A stretch of DNA of 64,000 bases from assembly GCF_000685035.1 (NCBI RefSeq), contig NZ_BAYB01000037.1, positions 1 to 64,000 of the forward strand. Reading direction: 5' to 3'. Below are positions 46,480 to 56,219 of this stretch, piece by piece (position 1 is the first letter of the stretch; each line of letters opens with the position of its first letter). Made by a program: the position numbers and the translations under genes. The stretch comes from Paraburkholderia ferrariae NBRC 106233 (lineage in GTDB: Bacteria; Pseudomonadota; Gammaproteobacteria; Burkholderiales; Burkholderiaceae). Under the pieces are notes generated by a model that saw only the letters and a list, made by a program, of their open reading frames with translations, was not told where the DNA came from and ran no database searches.

Positions 46480-48060
46480 TCAGTCCTCCGTATAAACCAC
46501 GCGATACGGAATGCCGATCTTGCCCCACTCCGCCGCTTCCTGAACGAGGTTGTAGTCGGTGAGCGGATTGTTCTGCACCCATGCGCTCGGCAGGCGCACT
46601 TCATAGCCGCTGCCTTCCTGCGCGACGGTAATCTGGGGCAGCCCCACGTCGGCGCGGCGGCGGCACAGCAGCGCGGCAAGCCGCAGGCAGAACAGCAGCG
46701 GCCACTCCACGTCGCGCGTTTGCGAAAGCTTGCCGAGCTTGCCGACGTGCCCCAGCACGAGCGCCGCCAGGCGCGCCTGGTCGGTGCGCGAGAAGCCCGG
46801 CATGTCGGCGTTGCTGGCGATATAGGCCGAATGCTTGTGATAGGCGCTGTGCGAGATCGAAAGCCCGATTTCGTGCAGCGAAGCCGCCCAGCCGAGGAAC
46901 ATGCGGCTTTCCTCGCGGCGCTCCTTGTCGGCTTCGCCCAGCTGGTCGTAGAAGTTCATGGCTAGTTCGCCGATGCGGCCCGCCTGAGCGCGATCGACGC
47001 CATAGCGGCGCATGAAGCCCTCCACCGTCACCGTGCGCATGTCCTCGTGCTGCGAACGTCCCAGCAGGTCGTACAGCACGCCGAGGCGCAGCGCGGCGTC
47101 GGTGGTATCGGCATAGTCGATGCCGAGTTCGTCGAACACGGCAATCATGATCGAGAGGCCGCCCGCCAGCACCGGAATGCGATCCGGCTTGAGCGCGACG
47201 AGCTTCAGGCGGTTCACGTTCTCCGCCTTGATGAGCGCGCGCTTGAGGCGCTCGAGGCCGCCGCGCGTGATGCCGTGCGTGACGCCCGGATCGTTGAAGC
47301 CATTCGCCTCCACGAGTTCGGCCAGCGCGCGCGCCGTGCCCGACGAGCCGATCGCCTGCTCCCAGCCGGTCTGGCGATAGTCGGCGGAAATGATCTGGAT
47401 CTCGCGCGTGGCGGCGAGTTCGGCCTGGCGCATGGTGTACTCGTCCACGTTGCCGGCCGGGAAGAACTGCCGGCTGTGGCTCACGCAGCCGATATAGAGG
47501 CTTTCCATGCGGATCGGCGTGTAGTGCGCGCCGATGATGAACTCGGTCGAGCCGCCGCCGATATCGACGACGAGCCGCTTGCCCGCGCTCGCCGGCACCG
47601 AATGCGCGGCGCCTGCATAAATGAGGCGTGCTTCTTCACGCCCCGCGATCACTTCGATCGGGAAACCGAGTGCGTTTTCGGCTTCGCCGAGGAATTCGCG
47701 CGAGTTCTTGGCGACGCGCAACGTGTTGGTCGCCACGGCGCGCACATGATCGGGATGGAAATCGCGCAGCCGTTCGCCAAAGCGCTTGAGGGCATCCCAG
47801 CCGCGCACCTGCGAGGCGCGGTCGAGCATCTTGTCCTTCGAGAGGCCGGCGGCAAGGCGCACCGGCTCGCGCAGGGCATCGACGGGGTAGATCTGGCTGC
47901 CGGCCCCGGTTTCTTCGATCCGGCCGACGATCAGACGAAAGCTGTTCGAACCGAGATCGACGGCGGCAAGCAGTTGCGGATTGGTGACCATCGAGGGGGC
48001 GGGCTCCATGCGTGCGAGTGCGGCCATCCGGGCGGCGGCCGCACTGTTCAAATATGTCAT
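46480..48060 (-). CDS. ppx: Exopolyphosphatase (Ppx/GppA family)
   Basis: A protein of about 526 residues that removes terminal phosphate from polyphosphate. The ASKHA nucleotide-fold motif A-V-D-L-G-S-N-S-F-R-L-I is near the N-terminus, V-D-I-G-G-G-S-T-E-F is at about 165, and the C-terminal HD-type domain contains G-W-A-A-S-L-H-E-I-G. Start choice is uncertain: 48060 is used, but 48108 upstream and an internal M-V-T-N-P-Q are possible. It is divergent from ppk, so synthesis and breakdown of polyphosphate share one control region. Confidence 0.92.
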   Translation of the reverse strand: MTYLNSAAAARMAALARMEPAPSMVTNPQLLAAVDLGSNSFRLIVGRIEETGAGSQIYPVDALREPVRLAAGLSKDKMLDRASQVRGWDALKRFGERLRDFHPDHVRAVATNTLRVAKNSREFLGEAENALGFPIEVIAGREEARLIYAGAAHSVPASAGKRLVVDIGGGSTEFIIGAHYTPIRMESLYIGCVSHSRQFFPAGNVDEYTMRQAELAATREIQIISADYRQTGWEQAIGSSGTARALAELVEANGFNDPGVTHGITRGGLERLKRALIKAENVNRLKLVALKPDRIPVLAGGLSIMIAVFDELGIDYADTTDAALRLGVLYDLLGRSQHEDMRTVTVEGFMRRYGVDRAQAGRIGELAMNFYDQLGEADKERREESRMFLGWAASLHEIGLSISHSAYHKHSAYIASNADMPGFSRTDQARLAALVLGHVGKLGKLSQTRDVEWPLLFCLRLAALLCRRRADVGLPQITVAQEGSGYEVRLPSAWVQNNPLTDYNLVQEAAEWGKIGIPYRVVYTED

Positions 48061-48181
48061 TTTAAGCGTACCCGCTTTCACGATGTCGCTCCTCACGCTG
48101 GCGAGCATGAACCACTGTGCATGATTACGGGGCGACTTGTCGTTTTCGTGAAAATGGGGCGTAAAATTTATGACACACCGA

Positions 48182-48199
48182 ATGTCACAACAACGTCAT
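48182..48199 (+). promoter_or_regulatory. Pho box-like site in the ppx-ppk divergent region
   Basis: ATGTCAC AACA ACGTCAT: two 7-bp repeats with a 4-bp spacer, 64-81 bases before the ppk start. A TGACAC copy lies just upstream. Confidence 0.6.
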
Positions 48200-48262
48200 C
48201 ATACTGTGCGAATTTCCGAGCGTCCGTTCGAATTAAATCCTGACATTCCGTTTTCACTGCCG

Positions 48263-50326
48263 ATGTCCATCCGCTACCCCCTACTGAATCGCGAGCTGGG
48301 CATTCTGGGATTCAACGAGCGCGTGCTCGCGCAGGCCGCCGACCCCGCGGTCCCGCTGCTCGAACGCCTGCGCTTCATCTGTATCACCAGCAGCAACCTC
48401 GACGAATTTTTCGAAGTCCGCATGGCCGGGCTTCAGGAACAGATGCGCGACAATCCGGGCGCCCTCTCGCCCGACGGCATGTCCCTGCAGCATGTGTACG
48501 ACCTCGTGGTCGAACGCGCGCAGCGTCTCGTGCACCGCCAGTACGCCATGCTGCACGACACCGTGCTGCCGGCGCTCGAGCAGGAAGGCATCTACTTCCA
48601 CGGCACCGACGCCTGGAACGAGGCGCAGACCGAATGGGCGCGCAACATCTTCCTCGACGAACTGCTGCCCGTTCTTACCCCGATCGGTCTCGACCCCGCG
48701 CACCCGTTCCCGCGCGTGCTCAACAAGAGCCTGAATTTCGTGGTCGAACTCGAAGGCAAGGACGCTTTCGGGCGCCAGGCCGTCATGGGCATCGTGCAGG
48801 CGCCGCGCGCGCTGCCGCGCCTCGTGCGCATGCCGCAGGAGCTCTCGGGCTTCCAGCACGGTTTCGTGCTGCTCGGCTCGCTGCTGCAGCGCTTCGTGGG
48901 CGAATTGTTCCCGGGTCTCGTCGTGCGTAGCTGCAATCAGTTCCGCATCACGCGCAACAGCGAGCTCTTCGTCGACGAAGACGAAATCACCAATCTGCGC
49001 GTCGCCCTGCAGGGCGAACTGCCGGCGCGCCACCTCGGCAATGCGGTGCGGCTGGAAGTATCGGCGGAAACGCCGGTGCATCTCGCCAAGCGCCTGCTGG
49101 ACGAAAGCGGCCTGAACGAAAAGGACTGCTATTACGTCGATGGCCCCGTGAATCTCGTGCGCCTCATGCAGTTGCCCGAGATGGTGGATCGCCCCGACCT
49201 CAAGTTCGTGCCTCACGTGCCCGCCATTCCGAAGCGCATCGCCGCGAGCAGCAACATGTTCGACGTGATCGATCAGGGCGACGTGCTGCTGCATCACCCC
49301 TACGAGAGCTTCCAGCCCGTGCTGGAACTGCTCCTGCAGGCCGCGAACGATCCGAACGTCGTGGCGATCAAGCAGACCATCTACCGCACCGGCACCGATT
49401 CGCCGCTGATGGACGCGCTCATGCAGGCCGCGCGCAACGGCAAGGAAGTGACGGTGGTGGTGGAACTGCTCGCGCGCTTCGACGAGGAAACCAACATCAA
49501 CTGGGCCTCGCAGCTCGAAGCCGTGGGCGCGCACGTGGTGTATGGCGTGGTGGGCCACAAGTGCCACGCGAAGATGATGCTGATCGTGCGCCGCGTGCCG
49601 CACAACGGCCGCATGGTGCTGCGCCGCTACGTGCACCTCGGCACCGGCAATTACCATCCGCGCACCGCGCGCCTCTATACCGACTTCGGCCTCATGACGT
49701 CCCAGCCGAGGATCTGCGAGGACGTGCACTACGTGTTCCAGCAGCTCACCGGCATTGGCGGCGAGCTGCCGATGCACGAGTTGTGGCAGTCGCCGTTCAC
49801 GCTGCTTCCGCGCCTCATCGATGCCATTCGCGCCGAAGCCGATGCTGCGCGCGCCGGCAAGAAGGCGCGCATCGTCGCGAAGATGAATGCGCTGCTCGAA
49901 CCCACGGTGATCGACGAGCTCTACGAAGCGTCGCAGGCCGGCGTGAAGATCGACCTGATCGTGCGCGGCGTCTGCTCGCTGCAACCCGGCGTGGCGGGGC
50001 TTTCCGAGAACATCACGGTGCGCTCGATCGTCGGGCGCTTTCTCGAGCATCACCGCATCTACTACTTCTATGCGGGCGGTGCGGAAAACGTCTATCTGTC
50101 GAGCGCCGACTGGATGGACCGCAACCTGTTCCGCCGCGTGGAAGTGGCCTTCCCGATCGACGACCGGCGTCTCAAGCGCCGCGTGATCGCCGAAGGGCTC
50201 TCCACCTTCCTCGGCGACAACCAGTCCGCGTGGCTCATGCAAAGCGACGGCCACTACCGGCGCCGCCGCGCGGGCAAGTCGGTGCGCAACGCGCAGTTGA
50301 GCCTGCTCGCGAAATTCTGCCCGTGA
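48263..50326 (+). CDS. ppk: Polyphosphate kinase 1
   Basis: A 687-residue membrane-associated enzyme that makes long-chain polyphosphate from ATP. The phosphohistidine site equivalent to E. coli H435 is in V-H-L-G-T-G-N-Y-H-P, and the second essential histidine (H592) is in F-L-E-H-H-R-I-Y. The N-terminal domain starts N-R-E-L-G-I-L-G-F-N-E-R-V-L. The ATG at 48263 is preferred over in-frame codons further upstream. A candidate Pho box lies in the promoter. Confidence 0.95.
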   Translation: MSIRYPLLNRELGILGFNERVLAQAADPAVPLLERLRFICITSSNLDEFFEVRMAGLQEQMRDNPGALSPDGMSLQHVYDLVVERAQRLVHRQYAMLHDTVLPALEQEGIYFHGTDAWNEAQTEWARNIFLDELLPVLTPIGLDPAHPFPRVLNKSLNFVVELEGKDAFGRQAVMGIVQAPRALPRLVRMPQELSGFQHGFVLLGSLLQRFVGELFPGLVVRSCNQFRITRNSELFVDEDEITNLRVALQGELPARHLGNAVRLEVSAETPVHLAKRLLDESGLNEKDCYYVDGPVNLVRLMQLPEMVDRPDLKFVPHVPAIPKRIAASSNMFDVIDQGDVLLHHPYESFQPVLELLLQAANDPNVVAIKQTIYRTGTDSPLMDALMQAARNGKEVTVVVELLARFDEETNINWASQLEAVGAHVVYGVVGHKCHAKMMLIVRRVPHNGRMVLRRYVHLGTGNYHPRTARLYTDFGLMTSQPRICEDVHYVFQQLTGIGGELPMHELWQSPFTLLPRLIDAIRAEADAARAGKKARIVAKMNALLEPTVIDELYEASQAGVKIDLIVRGVCSLQPGVAGLSENITVRSIVGRFLEHHRIYYFYAGGAENVYLSSADWMDRNLFRRVEVAFPIDDRRLKRRVIAEGLSTFLGDNQSAWLMQSDGHYRRRRAGKSVRNAQLSLLAKFCP

Positions 50327-50368
50327 GTACGGGATGCCGCGCTTCGTGCGGCATCCGCTGAAAGAACG

Positions 50369-50404
50369 AAGGCCGCGCAATTTTGCATTGCGCGGCCTTT
50401 TTTA
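50369..50404. terminator. Bidirectional terminator ppk / phoR
   Basis: AAGGCCGCGCAAT / ATTGCGCGGCCTT 13-bp perfect stem with a TTTTTT tail, between converging genes. Confidence 0.88.
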
Positions 50405-50451
50405 TGGTCCTGGCGGGAAGCCGGGTTTCAGGTCGACTTCACAAGTCACCC

Positions 50452-51765
50452 TCAAGCCGGCGCCGGATGCCGTCGCGCCGTGCGCGCCACCGGGAAGCGC
50501 ACCGTGAACGTGCTGCCGCGCCCCTCCTCGCTCTTCACTTCGAGCGCCGCGTCGTGGCGCTGCAGCACGTGCTTGACGATCGCAAGACCGAGCCCCGTGC
50601 CGCCCGTGTCGCGCGAACGGCTGCGATCCACGCGGTAGAAGCGTTCGGTGAGCCGCGGGATATCGGCGGCCGGAATGCCAAGGCCGCTGTCCGTCACCGA
50701 GAACACGGCACTGCCGCCCTCGGCGCGCCACGACAGATGCACCGTTCCGCCTTCGGGCGTATAGCGCACCGCGTTCGTCGCAAGATTGCCGAGCGCACTC
50801 AGCATTTCGGTCTCCGAACCATTCACACTGAGACTGTCGTCGAAGTCGGCCGTGATGCGATGATGGCCGCCCGAGAGATTCTCCGCGTCCTCGCGCACGT
50901 GGCGAAGCACCGCGCGCATATCGATCATCTGGTCGCCAGGCTGCCGCCCTTCCCCTTCGAGCTGCGCGAGCACGAGCAGGTCCGTCACGATATGGCGCAT
51001 CCGCGCGGCCTGCTGCTCCATGAGATCGAGGTAGCGCGCCCGCTCGCTCTCCGAAAGCGGCAGTTCGCGCATCGTCTCCAGAAAGCCCGAGAGCACCGTG
51101 AGCGGCGTCTTCAGTTCGTGCGAGACGTTCGCCACGAAGTCGCGCCGCATGGCGTCGGTGCGTTCGAGTTCCGTGATGTCCTGCGAAAGCACCAGCTTGC
51201 GGTTGTCGCCATACGGGAACACCTGCACCGAAATCACGTTCTGCCGTTTTGCGCCCATGCCGCGCATGATCAGCATGGCTTCGTAATGGTTCGAGTTCAG
51301 GTAGCGCACGAAGTCCGGCTGCCGCACGAGGTGCGTGATGTGCTGGCGCAGATCGCGTTTCGCATCGAGCCCGAAGTGCAGTTCGGAGATCGCGTTGCAC
51401 CACTCGATCTGGTCGTGGTCGTCGAGCATCGCCACGCCGTTGGGCGAGGCCTGGATCGCCTGAATGAACCGCGAATGCTGCTGCTCGACCTGGCGCACCT
51501 GGGCATGCCAGCGCTTCGCGAGCTTGTGCAGGCGGTAGTAGATTTCGCCCCACACGCCGGGGGCGCTCGGAACTTCGCCGTAGACCGGCGCGTCGAGCAG
51601 GCGCCAGAGGCGCTGCTTGTGAAACGTGCTGAAGAAGAGTTGTGCGAGCAGTGCGGCAACGGCCAGCACAAGCGCGACTTTCACGCCGAACAGCGCGCCG
51701 GCGCCCGTACAGACGAGCGCGAGCAGGACCACCGAAACAAGGGAGCGCGCCCAGATAATATTCAT
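50452..51765 (-). CDS. phoR: Phosphate-sensing histidine kinase PhoR
   Basis: A 437-residue membrane kinase with two N-terminal helices (about residues 6-45), a PAS domain (about 95-200) and HisKA/HATPase domains. The phosphoaccepting histidine is H216 in F-V-A-N-V-S-H-E-L-K-T-P-L-T. The N box (N-A-V-R-Y) and G boxes (D-S-G-L-G-I, G-G-T-G-L-G-L) are present. Its PAS domain is expected to couple to PhoU and the Pst importer. It is the last gene of the pst-phoU-phoB-phoR block. Confidence 0.95.
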   Translation of the reverse strand: MNIIWARSLVSVVLLALVCTGAGALFGVKVALVLAVAALLAQLFFSTFHKQRLWRLLDAPVYGEVPSAPGVWGEIYYRLHKLAKRWHAQVRQVEQQHSRFIQAIQASPNGVAMLDDHDQIEWCNAISELHFGLDAKRDLRQHITHLVRQPDFVRYLNSNHYEAMLIMRGMGAKRQNVISVQVFPYGDNRKLVLSQDITELERTDAMRRDFVANVSHELKTPLTVLSGFLETMRELPLSESERARYLDLMEQQAARMRHIVTDLLVLAQLEGEGRQPGDQMIDMRAVLRHVREDAENLSGGHHRITADFDDSLSVNGSETEMLSALGNLATNAVRYTPEGGTVHLSWRAEGGSAVFSVTDSGLGIPAADIPRLTERFYRVDRSRSRDTGGTGLGLAIVKHVLQRHDAALEVKSEEGRGSTFTVRFPVARTARRHPAPA

Positions 51766-51831
51766 GTTCCTGCGATCCAGGAGAGACAGTAAGAACGGGG
51801 ACGCCGGATCCGGGGCGCGGTGTATCGTGCG

Positions 51832-52539
51832 TCAGGCGCTCTTCGCGAGACGGTAGCCGCTGCCGCGCACCGTTTCGATCATAGCATCGCACCCTGCCGG
51901 CTTGAGCGCGGCACGCAGTCGCTTGATGTGCACGTCCACCGTGCGCTCCTCCACGAACACGTGATCGCCCCACACCTGGTCGAGCAGTTGCGTGCGGCTG
52001 TGCACGCGTTCCGGGTGCGTCATGAAGAAGTGCAGCAGCCGGAACTCGGTCGGGCCGAGGTCGAGCTTGATCTCGCTGCCTTCCGCGTGCGCGGCCACGC
52101 GGTGCGTAGCCGGATCGAGCTTCAGGCCGTTGATCGCGACCACGTCCTCGGTAAGCTGCGGCGCACGGCGGCGCAGCACCGCCTTGATGCGCGCCATCAG
52201 CTCCTTGGGCGAGAACGGCTTCGTGACATAGTCGTCCGCGCCGATCTCGAGGCCGAGCACCTTGTCCTGCTCGTCGCCGCGGGCGGTCAGCATGATGATC
52301 GGGATATGCTTCGTGCGCTCGTTGTTGCGCAGGTCGCGCGCGAACGAAACACCCGACTTGCCCGGCAACATCCAGTCGAGCAGGATGAGGTCGGGCAGCA
52401 CGTCGCTGATCAGGTTCTGCGCCTGTTCCGCGTTGTACGCACGAATCGGGCAATGGCCCGCGTGCTGCAGGTTCACGGAAATCAGCTCGGAAATCGCGGG
52501 CTCATCTTCGATGACGAGAATGCTGCTAGGCATCGGCAC
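51832..52539 (-). CDS. phoB: Phosphate regulon response regulator PhoB
   Basis: A 235-residue OmpR-type regulator. The receiver has the acidic pair E-D-E at 11-13, the phosphorylated aspartate D55 in L-I-L-L-D-W-M-L-P-G and a lysine in T-K-P-F. The winged-helix DNA-binding domain (about residues 135-232) reads E-F-R-L-L-H-F-F-M-T-H-P-E and R-T-V-D-V-H-I-K-R-L-R. It binds Pho boxes. Start may be the first or second methionine. Confidence 0.96.
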   Translation of the reverse strand: MPMPSSILVIEDEPAISELISVNLQHAGHCPIRAYNAEQAQNLISDVLPDLILLDWMLPGKSGVSFARDLRNNERTKHIPIIMLTARGDEQDKVLGLEIGADDYVTKPFSPKELMARIKAVLRRRAPQLTEDVVAINGLKLDPATHRVAAHAEGSEIKLDLGPTEFRLLHFFMTHPERVHSRTQLLDQVWGDHVFVEERTVDVHIKRLRAALKPAGCDAMIETVRGSGYRLAKSA

Positions 52540-52563
52540 CTCTTGACCTTGTAACCAGTGAAA

Positions 52564-53268
52564 TTAGCTCAGTGCTTCGCGTTCGAGGGCGTCGCGCGAC
52601 TTGTGCCGCACGTCGGTGCCCTTGACGATGTAGATGATGAATTCGGCGATGTTCTTGGCATGGTCGCCGATCCGCTCGATCGCCTTGGCAATGAACAGAT
52701 AATCGAGCCCCACCGAGATCGTGCGCGGGTCTTCCATCATGTAGCTCACGAGCTTGCGCACGAACGCGCGGAATTCCTCGTCGATCGCCTTGTCGTCGCG
52801 CACGATCTGCGCGGCGGCCACGGTGTCGAGGCGCGCGAATGCGTCGAGCGCGCGGCGCAGGATCGAGACGGCCATCTCGCCCGAGACCTTGATCTCGGCG
52901 ATGTTCACGCTGCGCGAAGCGCCGTCTTCGAGCAGGCGCCGGGTGCGCTTGGCGATCTTCTCGGCTTCGTCGCCGGCGCGCTCGAGGTTCGTGATGGTCT
53001 TCGAGATCGCAAGCACGAGGCGCAGGTCGCGCGCGGCCGGCTGGCGGCGCGCAATGATGTTGCTGCACTCCTCGTCGATCTCGACTTCCATCGTGTTCAC
53101 GGTGTCTTCAGCCGCGATCACGCGGTCGGCGGCTTCGCCGTCGAACTCGTTGAGCGCCTGCATCGCCGTGATGATCTGCGATTCCACGAGGCCGCCCATT
53201 TCGAGGACCTTCGAAGAAACGAGGTTGAGGTCGGCGTCGAACTGGCTGGACAGATGCTTGTCGGACAT
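52564..53268 (-). CDS. phoU: Phosphate signalling protein PhoU
   Basis: A 234-residue all-helical protein with two PhoU repeats (about 20-110 and 125-215), each with the E-x-x-x-D metal-binding signature (for example V-E-S-Q-I and D-E-E-C-S-N; V-S-Y-M-M-E-D). It links the Pst importer to PhoR and keeps the regulon off when phosphate is plentiful. It lies 19 bases after pstB and 24 before phoB. Confidence 0.95.
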   Translation of the reverse strand: MSDKHLSSQFDADLNLVSSKVLEMGGLVESQIITAMQALNEFDGEAADRVIAAEDTVNTMEVEIDEECSNIIARRQPAARDLRLVLAISKTITNLERAGDEAEKIAKRTRRLLEDGASRSVNIAEIKVSGEMAVSILRRALDAFARLDTVAAAQIVRDDKAIDEEFRAFVRKLVSYMMEDPRTISVGLDYLFIAKAIERIGDHAKNIAEFIIYIVKGTDVRHKSRDALEREALS

Positions 53269-53287
53269 AGCGTACTCCCTCTTCCGG

Positions 53288-54136
53288 TTAGCCGAAGCGG
53301 CCGGTAATGTAGTCTTCCGTTTCCTTGCGGACCGGCTTGATGAAGATCTTTTCGGTGTCGCCGAATTCGATCAGTTCCCCCAGGTACATATACGCAGTGT
53401 AGTCCGAACAACGCGCGGCCTGCTGCATGTTATGGGTGACGATCACCACTGTGTAGTCGCTCTTGAGTTCCGCGATCAGCTCTTCGATGCGGCCCGTCGA
53501 GATCGGGTCGAGCGCCGAGCACGGCTCGTCGAGCAGCAGCACTTCGGGGCGGATCGCAATGCCGCGCGCAATGCACAGGCGCTGCTGCTGGCCGCCCGAG
53601 AGGCCGTAGCCGCTCTGGCCCAGCTTGTCCTTCACTTCGTTCCAGAGCGCGGCCTTGGTGAGCGCCCACTCCACGCGGTCGTCCATTTCGGGACGCGAGA
53701 GCGTTTCGAACATCTTCACGCCGAACGCGATGTTGTCGTAGATCGACATCGGGAACGGCGTCGGCTTCTGGAACACCATGCCGATGCGCGCACGCAGCAG
53801 CGAAATGTCGCGCTTCGTGGTCAGCAGGTTCTCGCCGTCCATGAGAATTTCGCCTTCGGCGCGCTGCTCCGGATAGAGCGCGAACATCTTGTTGAAGGTG
53901 CGCAGCAGCGTGGACTTGCCGCAGCCCGACGGGCCGATGAACGCCGTCACCTTGCCTTCGGGAATCTGCAGGTTGATGTTCTTCAGGGCGTGGTACTTGC
54001 CGTAGAAGAAGTTGAGGTCCTTCACTTCGATCTTCGGCGTGCCGAGCGACTGCGGCTGCGCGGCCTGGGCGGGATCGAAGCCTGCTGGCGATGCGGCGCG
54101 GCCAGCGGTATTGATGTGCGTTTCTGCCATGTTCAT
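53288..54136 (-). CDS. pstB: Phosphate ABC transporter ATP-binding protein PstB
   Basis: A 282-residue ATPase with Walker [10 protein letters not shown], signature L-S-G-G-Q-Q-Q-R, Walker [13 protein letters not shown] and the H-loop [10 protein letters not shown]. The N-terminal 30 residues before the core are a variable extension. The cysteine-bearing Walker A G-C-G-K-S is typical of PstB. Confidence 0.96.
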   Translation of the reverse strand: MNMAETHINTAGRAASPAGFDPAQAAQPQSLGTPKIEVKDLNFFYGKYHALKNINLQIPEGKVTAFIGPSGCGKSTLLRTFNKMFALYPEQRAEGEILMDGENLLTTKRDISLLRARIGMVFQKPTPFPMSIYDNIAFGVKMFETLSRPEMDDRVEWALTKAALWNEVKDKLGQSGYGLSGGQQQRLCIARGIAIRPEVLLLDEPCSALDPISTGRIEELIAELKSDYTVVIVTHNMQQAARCSDYTAYMYLGELIEFGDTEKIFIKPVRKETEDYITGRFG

Positions 54137-54151
54137 CGGATAACTCCGCCC

Positions 54152-55048
54152 TTACTTTTTCGAGAAGACCGTGCGCGCGAGGATGTTCAACCCCAGCACG
54201 CCCAGCGTGATCAGGAACACACCCGCCCACGCAAGCGATTGCCACTGTGCGAACGGGCTCATCGCGAACTTGTAGATCGTGACCGGCAGGTTCGCCATCG
54301 GCTGGTTCATGTCTGCGCTGAAGAACTGGTTCGACAGCGCCGTGAAGAGCAGCGGCGCGGTTTCGCCGGCAATGCGCGCGATGGCGAGCAGCACGCCCGT
54401 CACGATGCCCGCAATCGATGCCTTCAGCGTGATCGAAAGAATCATCTTCCACTTCGGCGTGCCGAGCGCGAAAGCCGCTTCGCGCAGCGCGTTCGGCACG
54501 AGCTTCAGCATGTTCTCGGTCGTGCGGATCACAATGGGGATTTCCAGCAGCGCCAGCGCAATCGCACCGGCCCAGCCGCTGAAATGCCCCATCGTCGCGA
54601 CGACGAGCGCATAGACGAACAGACCCACCACGATCGAAGGCGCCGAAAGCAGGATGTCGTTGATGAAGCGCGTGAGGCCGGCGAGCCAGCCCTTCTGGCC
54701 GTACTCGGCCAGATACACGCCCGCGAGAATGCCGATCGGCGTGCCGACGAAGGTGGCGATCGCCACGAGCATCAGACTGCCGACGATGGCGTTGGCGAGG
54801 CCCCCGCCATCGGTGTTCGGCGGCGGCGTGGACTGCGTGAACAGTTCGACCGAAAGACCGCCCACGCCGAGCGAGAGCGTCGTATAGAGAATCCACACGA
54901 GCCAGATGAGGCCGAACGCCATGGCGGCGAGCGACAGCGTGAGGGCGATCGCGTTGGTCACGCGGCGGCGGCTTTGCAGCTTGCCGCGCATCTTGTCCAG
55001 TTCGGGGCCGTAGATGGCACCCGGAATCTTCATCAGCGGCTCGCTCAT
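54152..55048 (-). CDS. pstA: Phosphate ABC transporter permease PstA
   Basis: A 298-residue inner-membrane permease with six helices. The EAA loop is [19 protein letters not shown] at about residue 190. It overlaps pstC by four bases and precedes pstB by 15 bases. Confidence 0.95.
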   Translation of the reverse strand: MSEPLMKIPGAIYGPELDKMRGKLQSRRRVTNAIALTLSLAAMAFGLIWLVWILYTTLSLGVGGLSVELFTQSTPPPNTDGGGLANAIVGSLMLVAIATFVGTPIGILAGVYLAEYGQKGWLAGLTRFINDILLSAPSIVVGLFVYALVVATMGHFSGWAGAIALALLEIPIVIRTTENMLKLVPNALREAAFALGTPKWKMILSITLKASIAGIVTGVLLAIARIAGETAPLLFTALSNQFFSADMNQPMANLPVTIYKFAMSPFAQWQSLAWAGVFLITLGVLGLNILARTVFSKK

Positions 55049-56031
55049 CGTGCGCCCTCCGATTTTTCAAGGCGCAGGAGCAGGATCTTGGAGATCGAGA
55101 GCACGATGAACGTGATCACGAACAGGATCAGGCCCAGTTCCATCAGCGCAGAGGTATGCAGGCCCGGGCTCGCTTCGGCGAACTCGTTGGCGAGCGCCGA
55201 GGTGATGCTGTTGCCGGGCGAGAAGAGCGACACGTTGTCGAGCAGGTTGGTGTTGCCGATCACGAACGTGACGGCCATGGTCTCGCCAAGCGCGCGGCCA
55301 AGGCCCAGCATCACGCCGCCGATCACGCCGGTCTTCGTGAACGGCAGGACGATCTTCCACATCACTTCCCACGTCGTGCAGCCGATGCCGTAGGCCGACT
55401 CCTTGAGCAGCACGGGCGTGACTTCGAACACGTCGCGCATCACCGAGGCGATGTACGGAATGATCATGATCGCGAGAATCACGCCGGCGCACAGGATGCC
55501 GATGCCGATGGGCGGCCCCTGGAACAGCGCGCCGATGATCGGCATGCCGCCGAGCAGCGTGCCGAGCGGCTTTTCGAACCACTGCGCGAAGATCGGCGCG
55601 AACACGAGCAGGCCCCACATGCCGTACACGATCGAGGGGATCGCGGCCAGCAGTTCGATGGCGATGCCGAGCGGGCGGCGCAGCCAGGCGGGCGACAGCT
55701 CGGTGAGAAAGAGCGCGATGCCGAAGCTCACGGGCACGGCAATGACGAGCGCGATGAGCGAGGTTGCGATGGTGCCGTAGATGGGCACGAGCGCGCCGAA
55801 CTGGTCGCTGGGCGGATCCCAGTCGGCAGTCCAGAGGAATGCGAAGCCGAACTTCTCGATCGTCGGCAGCGAAGCGACGATCAGCGACACGATGATGCCG
55901 CCGAGCAGCAGCAAGGTGACGATGGCGGCAAGGCGCGCGAGGCCGCCGAAAATAACGTCGCCGGCCGGGCTGGGTGCTTTTTGCTGCGCAGCGCTGCCGG
56001 GCGGATTCGACACGAGCGGGACGTCGGACAT
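55045..56031 (-). CDS. pstC: Phosphate ABC transporter permease PstC
   Basis: A 328-residue inner-membrane permease, six helices, with [12 protein letters not shown] and the EAA-type loop [21 protein letters not shown]. It pairs with PstA. It is separated from pstS by 188 bases containing a hairpin. Confidence 0.95.
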   Translation of the reverse strand: MSDVPLVSNPPGSAAQQKAPSPAGDVIFGGLARLAAIVTLLLLGGIIVSLIVASLPTIEKFGFAFLWTADWDPPSDQFGALVPIYGTIATSLIALVIAVPVSFGIALFLTELSPAWLRRPLGIAIELLAAIPSIVYGMWGLLVFAPIFAQWFEKPLGTLLGGMPIIGALFQGPPIGIGILCAGVILAIMIIPYIASVMRDVFEVTPVLLKESAYGIGCTTWEVMWKIVLPFTKTGVIGGVMLGLGRALGETMAVTFVIGNTNLLDNVSLFSPGNSITSALANEFAEASPGLHTSALMELGLILFVITFIVLSISKILLLRLEKSEGAR

Positions 56032-56162
56032 GGTGACCTGTATCCAGATGCCGCGAAGTTGGACCCGGGCGGGGTCTTCGCAGCGGTCATGCAGCCAGGG
56101 ACTGCAGTCCGTTCATCGGCCGGCCTTACAACCGGATAACGAACGGCATCTCTCAAACGGAC

Positions 56163-56199
56163 GAACGGGGCTCGTGCGTGATGCGCGACGGCCCCGTTC
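56163..56199 (-). promoter_or_regulatory. Intercistronic hairpin between pstS and pstC
   Basis: GAACGGGGC / GCCCCGTTC 9-bp perfect stem after the pstS stop, without a T-tract on the minus strand. It likely stabilises the pstS mRNA or partly ends transcription so that PstS exceeds the membrane subunits. Confidence 0.6.
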
Positions 56200-56219
56200 A
56201 GCGTGGCAAGAAGCCGGCC

